10,046 nucleotides of DNA from Chloroflexota bacterium. Its GTDB lineage: Bacteria > Chloroflexota > Anaerolineae > Fen-1058. Under the pieces are notes generated by a model. It was not told the DNA's origin. It worked only from the letters and a program-made list of their open reading frames with translations, and searched no databases. The position numbers and the translations under genes are program-made. The first letter of the stretch is position 1. Each line of letters starts with the position of its first letter. Of this stretch, positions 5,811 through 10,046 are shown piece after piece. The stretch is from NCBI GenBank assembly GCA_016219235.1, contig JACRBO010000622.1:1-10046 (forward strand), read 5' to 3'.

Positions 5811-7448
5811 ATGGCTAAGCAACTGATTTTTGCGAATGATGCTCAGTACGCGCTGAAGCGCGGCGTCGATGCGCTGGCGAGTGCCGTCGCGACCACCCTC
5901 GGTCCCAAGGGCCGCAACGTTGCGCTGGACAAGAAGTTCGGCGCGCCCACCGTCACCCACGATGGCGTGACTGTGGCCAAAGAAATCGAACTGAAAGACC
6001 CGTATGAAAATATGGGCGCGCAGCTTCTGAAGGAAGCCGCGACCAAGACCAACGATGTGGCCGGCGACGGCACCACCACCGCGACCGTTCTGGCGCAGGC
6101 CATTGTGCACGAGGGCCTGAAGAACGTGACCGCCGGCGCCAACCCGATGCAGATTAAGCGCGGCCTCGAATTGGCGACCGATAAGGTTGTGGCGGCGATC
6201 AAGGCGATGAGCACCCCGGTGTTGGACAAGCACGAGATCGCCAACGTGGCGTCGATCTCGGCGGCCGACCAGGAAATCGGCGATCTCATTGCCGAAGTCA
6301 TGGACAAGGTCGGCAAGGACGGCGTGGTCACCGTTGAAGAGAGCAAGGGCCGCGAGTTCGAGACCGAGTACGTGGAAGGTATGCAGTTCGATCGGGGTTA
6401 CATCAGCCCCTATTTCGTCACCAATCCGGAAGCGATGGAAGCCGTCATCGAGAACGCGTACGTGCTGATTCACGATAAGAAGATCAGCGCCGCGACCGAT
6501 ATTGTGCCGCTGATGGAGAAACTGCTCCAGAAGGGCCGGCGTGATCTGGTCGTCATCGCGGAAGACGTGGACGGCGAAGCGCTGGCGACGATGGTGTTGA
6601 ACAAGCTGCGCGGCATGTTCAATATTCTGGCCGTCAAGGCCCCCGGTTTCGGCGATCGCCGCAAGGCCATGCTGCAAGACATTGCCGTGTTGACCGGCGG
6701 CACGGTTATCACCGAAGAACTGGGCCGCAAGCTCGAGAGCACGACGCTGGATGACCTGGGCCAGGCGGCCAAGGTTGTGGCCGATAAGGACAACACCACC
6801 GTCGTCGAGGGCAAGGGCGATCTGAAGCAGATCAAGGGCCGCATCGAGCAGATCAAGGCCGAGATCGAGAACACCACCAGCGACTACGACAAAGAGAAGC
6901 TGCAAGAGCGGCTCGCGAAGTTGTCGGGCGGCGTTGCCATCATTCGCGTGGGCGCGGCGACCGAGACCGAACTGAAGGAAAAGAAGCATCGCGTGGAAGA
7001 CGCGCTCAGCGCGACCCGCGCCGCGGTCGAGGAAGGCATTGTGCCGGGTGGTGGTGTGGCTCTGGTCAACGCCATTGCTTCACTGGCTGACCTCAAGTCC
7101 GAGGAAGCCGACATCCAGACCGGCATCACCATCATGCGCCGCGCGCTCGAAGAGCCGATGCGCCGCATCGCGGCCAACGCCGGCCAGGATGGCGCCGTCA
7201 TCATCGACACCGTGCGCCGCATGGCGAAGGAAAAGGGCGACAAGAACATCGGTTACAACGTGTTGAGCGGCGAGTTTGAGGACATGGTGGTATCGGGCAT
7301 CATCGACCCCGCCAAGGTCACCCGCAGCGCCGTCGAGAACGCGGCCAGCATCGCGGCCATGATCCTGACGACTGATGCGTTGATTACCGACATCCCCGAG
7401 AAGAATCCCGCTCCCATGATGCCGCCTGGTGGCGGTGGCGAGTTCTAA
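5811..7448 (+). CDS. groEL: Chaperonin GroEL (Hsp60)
   Basis: The product has 545 residues, the normal length. It is the ATP-driven double-ring chaperonin that folds proteins in the cytosol with GroES. The nucleotide site is intact: [10 protein letters not shown] near 28-37, DGTTT at 86-90, and the catalytic Asp in [12 protein letters not shown]. The family signature [15 protein letters not shown] follows. The C-terminus is [10 protein letters not shown], Gly-rich but without the repeated GGM tail of the Escherichia coli protein. ATG 5811 is chosen because GGAGTG at 5798-5803 lies seven bases upstream; an in-frame ATG at 5805 is too close to it. Codon use is strongly GC-rich and the gene contains only two CGATCG sites, unlike its neighbours. 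A strong terminator follows. Confidence 0.99.
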   Translation: MAKQLIFANDAQYALKRGVDALASAVATTLGPKGRNVALDKKFGAPTVTHDGVTVAKEIELKDPYENMGAQLLKEAATKTNDVAGDGTTTATVLAQAIVHEGLKNVTAGANPMQIKRGLELATDKVVAAIKAMSTPVLDKHEIANVASISAADQEIGDLIAEVMDKVGKDGVVTVEESKGREFETEYVEGMQFDRGYISPYFVTNPEAMEAVIENAYVLIHDKKISAATDIVPLMEKLLQKGRRDLVVIAEDVDGEALATMVLNKLRGMFNILAVKAPGFGDRRKAMLQDIAVLTGGTVITEELGRKLESTTLDDLGQAAKVVADKDNTTVVEGKGDLKQIKGRIEQIKAEIENTTSDYDKEKLQERLAKLSGGVAIIRVGAATETELKEKKHRVEDALSATRAAVEEGIVPGGGVALVNAIASLADLKSEEADIQTGITIMRRALEEPMRRIAANAGQDGAVIIDTVRRMAKEKGDKNIGYNVLSGEFEDMVVSGIIDPAKVTRSAVENAASIAAMILTTDALITDIPEKNPAPMMPPGGGGEF

Positions 7449-7466
7449 CTCGGCGAGTTCTAACTC
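7437..7466 (+). repeat. 15-bp tandem duplication over the groEL stop codon
   Basis: GGCGAGTTCTAACTC occurs twice without a gap, at 7437-7451 and 7452-7466. It contains the last three groEL codons and its stop. Because the unit is five codons long, the second copy stays in frame: read-through of the first TAA would add only Leu-Gly-Glu-Phe before a second TAA. Confidence 0.9.
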
Positions 7467-7482
7467 CCACTGAATTGAATCG

Positions 7483-7516
7483 AAAAGCCCGACCTCATCA
7501 CGAGGCCGGGCTTTTT
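7483..7516 (+). terminator. Intrinsic terminator of groES-groEL
   Basis: AAAAGCCCG (7483-7491) pairs with CGGGCTTTT (7507-7515). One A-C mismatch and a further CCTC/GAGG stem follow, with a five-base loop (7497-7501). The stem is followed by a T-run at 7512-7516. The A-run on the other side lets it act, more weakly, for the minus-strand genes that converge here. Confidence 0.92.
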
Positions 7517-7530
7517 ATATTGCCAACTCT

Positions 7531-7570
7531 CCCCTCTCCTGAAATCGAAAAGCAGATTTCAGGAGAGGGG
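7531..7570. repeat. Perfect 16-bp inverted repeat between convergent genes
   Basis: CCCCTCTCCTGAAATC (7531-7546) and its exact complement (7555-7570) flank an 8-base loop, then TCGGGGGTGAGG follows. There is no T-run on either side, so it is not a standard terminator. Hairpins with CCCTCTCC arms and a GGGGGTGAGG tail are, from memory, frequent as dispersed repeats in Chloroflexota and some other genomes. It lies 13 bases after the lipoprotein stop and may stabilise or end that transcript. Confidence 0.75.
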
Positions 7571-7583
7571 TCGGGGGTGAGGC

Positions 7584-8396
7584 TTAGCGCACACGCCCCA
7601 GGCCAAATTCGCTCAGCATCTTCTGCCCCTCGTCGCCCAGCAGCCAGCCCACGAACTCGCGCAGGTCGCCTTGCGGTTCGACGCGCGCGATCAGATACAG
7701 CGGCGACGACAGCACATACTGCCCGTTGGTCGCCGTCGTTGGATTGGGCATGACGCTTTCAAGGCTGATCACTTTCACGCGATCGTTCAGCTGGCTGATC
7801 GGCGCGTAACCGATCGTGCCGGGCGTGGCCGCCACGTAGTTGACGACATCGCGCGCTGACGATTTCAGTACCGCGTTTTGCGTCACGGCCCGTCCATTCA
7901 TAACGCGCTCTTCAAACAACTGGCGGGCGATCGAGCCGGTCTCGCGGCTGACGGGAATCACTTCGGCCACGCCGCCAAAGAGCGACCAATCAAACGTGCG
8001 CCCCTGAAAAATGTCGCGTAATTCGATCAGCGTCAGATTCGTGACCGGGTTGTCGGGATGGACCACAATGACCAGCGAATCATACGCCAGACCACTGGTC
8101 CACAGGCGGATGCCCAGCTGCTCGGGCGACAGGGGCAGGATCGCCAGATCGAGATGATCGTTGCGCACGCGATCGATCGCCTCATTGGTCGATAGCGGAT
8201 CGTTGACGAATGACACCCACTCGTGATTTTGTCCGTATGTTTCCAACAACCGATTGAGTACGTCGGCCTCATCGACCGCATCGCCCAGCCTCAGCCGCGA
8301 AGGCGTACGCGTGACTTCGGGGGTAGGAGCGCAGGCGCTCAGCGATACGAGAAGCGCGACAAATAAGGTGACAAGTGACGAGTGACGAGTGAGCAT
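7584..8396 (-). CDS. PstS-like substrate-binding lipoprotein
   Basis: The product has 270 residues. A signal peptide (LVTLFVALLVSLSAC) ends in the lipobox Leu19-Ser-Ala-Cys22, so it should be lipid-anchored outside the membrane. The body follows the PstS/PBP-like family (PF12849-type): YDSLVIVVHPDNPV, LIELRDIFQGRTFDWSLFGG, VSRETGSIARQLFEE, PGTIGYAPI and YLIARVEP, ending FVGWLLGDEGQKML. The usual phosphate-site SGT is TGSIA here, and no Gly-Ser-Gly loop is evident near the start, so the ligand need not be phosphate. There are no pstCAB genes nearby. The start at 8394-8396 fits the signal peptide; a longer reading would overlap uppP by some 60 bases. No clear ribosome-binding site is visible, but translation may be coupled to uppP, whose stop is 16 bases upstream. 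Confidence 0.85.
   Translation of the reverse strand: MLTRHSSLVTLFVALLVSLSACAPTPEVTRTPSRLRLGDAVDEADVLNRLLETYGQNHEWVSFVNDPLSTNEAIDRVRNDHLDLAILPLSPEQLGIRLWTSGLAYDSLVIVVHPDNPVTNLTLIELRDIFQGRTFDWSLFGGVAEVIPVSRETGSIARQLFEERVMNGRAVTQNAVLKSSARDVVNYVAATPGTIGYAPISQLNDRVKVISLESVMPNPTTATNGQYVLSSPLYLIARVEPQGDLREFVGWLLGDEGQKMLSEFGLGRVR
8368..8395. repeat. Four 7-bp tandem repeats at the lipoprotein start
   Basis: GTGACAA, GTGACGA, GTGACGA and GTGAGCA follow one another on the plus strand. On the minus strand this tract supplies the start codon of the lipoprotein gene and about the first nine signal-peptide codons (MLTRHSSLV). Confidence 0.8.
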
Positions 8397-8412
8397 AGGC
8401 TGACCGCGAGAT

Positions 8413-9240
8413 TTAACCGCGCAAAAGGCCAACGCTGAGGCATAGCGCGCCGAAAGCAACGCAATATGCGGCAAAAGCCGTCAGGCTGTGCTTTTGTAGA
8501 TAACTCAACAGCCAGCGGATGCACAGATAGCCGCTGATGGCCGCGGCGGCAAAGCCCACGACGATCGGCAGGCCGAGCGCGTCGACTAGATTGGGCGTAT
8601 CGATTAAGTCTTTGATCGCGATCGCCCCCGCGCCCAGCAGCGCCGGAATCGACATGAGAAAGCTAAAGCGGGCGGCCGCCGGCCGATCGAGACCGCGCAG
8701 CATACCGCCGGCGATGGTAGACCCGGAGCGGCTAACCCCCGGCAGGATCGACAGCGCCTGCCACACCCCGATCGACATCGCGTCGGAGGCCGTAATTGAT
8801 TCGATCTGCCGTTGACGCTGCCCCAGCCGCTCGGCCGCAATCAAGATTGCCGCCGTCAAAAAGAGCAGGGCGGCCACCGCTTTCGGATCGCTAAAAATCT
8901 GCTCGAAGAAGTCCTTTAGCACGAACCCAACCAGCACGGCGGGAATCGTAGCCAACACCACGAACCAGCCCAGGCGCGCCTCGAACGTGCCGAACGGTTT
9001 GCGCTGAACGAGGCCGGCGACGACGCCGCGCATAATCGCCCAGATGTCGCGCCAAAAATAGATCAGTACACCGACCAGTGTGCCCCATTGCACCAGCACG
9101 TCAAAGACAAAGGCTGTTTTGGGATCGAACGTCCAGCCCAGCAGCCACGGCACCAGCACCAGATGCGCTGAACTGCTGACGGGAATGTATTCGGTGAGGC
9201 CCTGCACAAGGCCCAGAATGATGGCTTGAATGACGGACAT
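8413..9240 (-). CDS. uppP: Undecaprenyl-diphosphatase UppP (BacA family)
   Basis: The product has 275 residues, close to the usual 270 or so. It removes one phosphate from undecaprenyl diphosphate at the outer face of the membrane, recycling the lipid carrier for peptidoglycan and other glycans. It has about eight hydrophobic helices. The active-site motifs are present: Gln13-xxx-Glu17 in GLVQGLTEYIPVSSSAH with His26, and LPGVSRSGSTIAGG at 166-179 with Arg171. Gln in place of the first Glu is an accepted variant of the (E/Q)xxxE motif. The start MSVIQAIILG at 9238-9240 matches family N-termini; an in-frame ATG 25 codons earlier would fall in the repeat-containing spacer. AAGG lies a few bases before the start. 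Members give bacitracin resistance when overproduced. It is probably co-transcribed with the lipoprotein gene 16 bases downstream. Confidence 0.96.
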   Translation of the reverse strand: MSVIQAIILGLVQGLTEYIPVSSSAHLVLVPWLLGWTFDPKTAFVFDVLVQWGTLVGVLIYFWRDIWAIMRGVVAGLVQRKPFGTFEARLGWFVVLATIPAVLVGFVLKDFFEQIFSDPKAVAALLFLTAAILIAAERLGQRQRQIESITASDAMSIGVWQALSILPGVSRSGSTIAGGMLRGLDRPAAARFSFLMSIPALLGAGAIAIKDLIDTPNLVDALGLPIVVGFAAAAISGYLCIRWLLSYLQKHSLTAFAAYCVAFGALCLSVGLLRG

Positions 9241-9264
9241 GATTTGCCTTTTGAAACGTGTTGT

Positions 9265-9327
9265 GTGATGCAGGACGCACAATGCAAGATGCGTGGTACA
9301 TGCATCCTGCATCACGCATCTTGCATC
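9265..9327. repeat. Mirrored 7-bp tandem repeats, four units each way
   Basis: Four 7-bp units lie on the plus strand at 9267-9294 (GATGCAG, GACGCAC, AATGCAA, GATGCGT). After five bases, four lie on the minus strand at 9300-9327 (complements read GATGCAA, GATGCGT, GATGCAG, GATGCAT). Two perfect stems are possible: 9265-9275 with 9305-9315 (11 bp) and 9282-9294 with 9314-9326 (13 bp). The second arm of the former and that of the latter share two bases, so the two full stems compete. The block lies between the cyclophilin stop and the uppP start. Confidence 0.82.
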
Positions 9328-9361
9328 ACATTCTGATCGTACAACGGTGGTAGTTGGTAAA

Positions 9362-10046
9362 CTACTTCTCTTCGATCGTCACAGTTTTGATCAGCGTCGG
9401 CACGACTTCCGGCGTCTGCTGCGGATCGCGCAGGGTGATGCTCTTGACAACCTCCATGCCGCCGATCACTTCGCCGAAGATCGTGTAGTTGGCTACTGTG
9501 GCCGGGTCCGCTGCGTCGAGCTGGGGCGTAGGCCCAAACGTGATGAAGAACTGGCTGCCGTTCGTGCCTTTACCGTCCGGCCCGGCTCCCGCATTCGCCA
9601 TCGCCACCAGGCCCTCTTTGTCGAATTTAATGCCGGTCACTTCGTTGTCAAAGGTGTAGCCTGGCCCGCCGAAACCCAGGCCGCTGGGATCGCCCGCCTG
9701 CGCCATGAAGTCGCTGAGCACGCGATGGAAAGGCACATTATCGTACCAACCGGCCTTTGCCAGAAAGACGAAGTTGTTCACGGCCACGGGCGCTTTGTCG
9801 GCCAACAGTTTGATCTGAACATCGCCCTTGTCGGTCTTGATCGTGGCGGTGTAGCTCTTCGCCTTATCGATCGTCATCTCCGGCGCCTGCTTGAATTGCT
9901 TTTTGGGCAGCTCTACGAAGAACTTCACCATACCTTCGAGGTTGCTATACGCCACGTACGACATGTCTTGCGGCCAGGGTTGCTGATTGATCAGCAGGAA
10001 GGGCGTGCCGGGCAGGCCCAACTGCTGCGCCAGCCCTTGCGCGGCC
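9362..10046 (-). CDS. DsbA/thioredoxin-like end fused to cyclophilin-type peptidyl-prolyl isomerase (5' partial)
   Basis: The frame is open from the TAG at 9362-9364 to the window edge, giving 227 visible residues. Residues 1-45 read AQQLGLPGTPFLLINQQPW and onward, which resembles the cis-proline loop (GTP) and final helix of DsbA-like thioredoxin folds. The CxxC site would lie outside the window. Residues 64-227 are a complete cyclophilin: FHRV at 106-109 with the catalytic Arg108, FMAQAGD, GTNGSQFFITFG at 160-171 and IFGEVIGGMEVV. This domain isomerises Xaa-Pro bonds. The position of the human cyclosporin-binding Trp121 appears to be Gln, so drug binding is doubtful. Joining an oxidoreductase fold to an isomerase suggests a role in folding exported proteins; any signal peptide lies beyond the edge. 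The cyclophilin call is secure, the N-terminal call likely. Confidence 0.9.
   Translation of the reverse strand, partial: AAQGLAQQLGLPGTPFLLINQQPWPQDMSYVAYSNLEGMVKFFVELPKKQFKQAPEMTIDKAKSYTATIKTDKGDVQIKLLADKAPVAVNNFVFLAKAGWYDNVPFHRVLSDFMAQAGDPSGLGFGGPGYTFDNEVTGIKFDKEGLVAMANAGAGPDGKGTNGSQFFITFGPTPQLDAADPATVANYTIFGEVIGGMEVVKSITLRDPQQTPEVVPTLIKTVTIEEK

Noticed and set aside
5469..6989. A 506-codon open frame on the minus strand across groES and groEL
   Set aside because: It is antisense to two unmistakable chaperonin genes, its residues are low-complexity (Leu, Ala, His, Asp rich) and it has no family features. It is a by-product of GC-rich codon use.
8397..8474. A longer start for the PstS-like lipoprotein
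   Set aside because: It would overlap uppP and bury the signal peptide behind 26 extra residues.
9265..9327. Repeats read as a CRISPR array
   Set aside because: Units are only 7 bp, contiguous without unique spacers, and inverted halfway. No cas gene is present.

Overview
This 10 kb window is a moderately GC-rich bacterial chromosome segment with dense gene packing. It most resembles Chloroflexota (Anaerolineae-like), but that is inference. The supporting traits are a CIRCE-controlled groES-groEL operon, a DarA-type cyclic-di-AMP receptor, membrane-anchored TPR and zinc-ribbon/TolB-like proteins, a membrane M28-peptidase-like protein, and intergenic spacers built from short degenerate tandem repeats. 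No phage, transposase, rRNA, tRNA or CRISPR gene is visible. No stretch longer than about 300 bases lacks a gene.

Layout. Bases 1-441 (+) hold the ATPase end of a sensor histidine kinase cut by the window edge. It converges with, and is overlapped by, a minus-strand gene (323-1666) for a four-helix membrane protein with an M28 peptidase fold whose metal ligands are mostly replaced. After a 94-base spacer made of 8-bp repeats lies a second minus-strand gene (1761-3521): zinc ribbon, one transmembrane helix, TPRs, then a TolB-like propeller. A 189-base divergent promoter region separates it from a plus-strand, membrane-anchored TPR protein (3711-4988). That gene is followed after 9 bases by the cyclic-di-AMP receptor gene (4998-5327).

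Bases 5365-7516 form a textbook heat-shock unit: a sigma70-type promoter, a CIRCE operator with unusually long perfect arms, groES, groEL and a strong intrinsic terminator. On the far side, three minus-strand genes run toward groEL: a protein with the end of a DsbA/thioredoxin-like domain fused to a cyclophilin (9362 to the edge), uppP (8413-9240) and a PstS-like lipoprotein (7584-8396). uppP and the lipoprotein gene are 16 bases apart and probably co-transcribed.

Functional theme. Most products concern protein folding (GroES, GroEL, cyclophilin fusion), the envelope (UppP, extracytoplasmic TPR and propeller proteins, binding lipoprotein) or signalling (histidine kinase, cyclic-di-AMP receptor). 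The observations most worth a second look are the apparently dead M28 membrane protein, the DsbA-cyclophilin fusion, the mirrored 7- and 8-bp repeat hairpins in the spacers, and a roughly ten-fold excess of the palindrome CGATCG (about 33 copies by eye).
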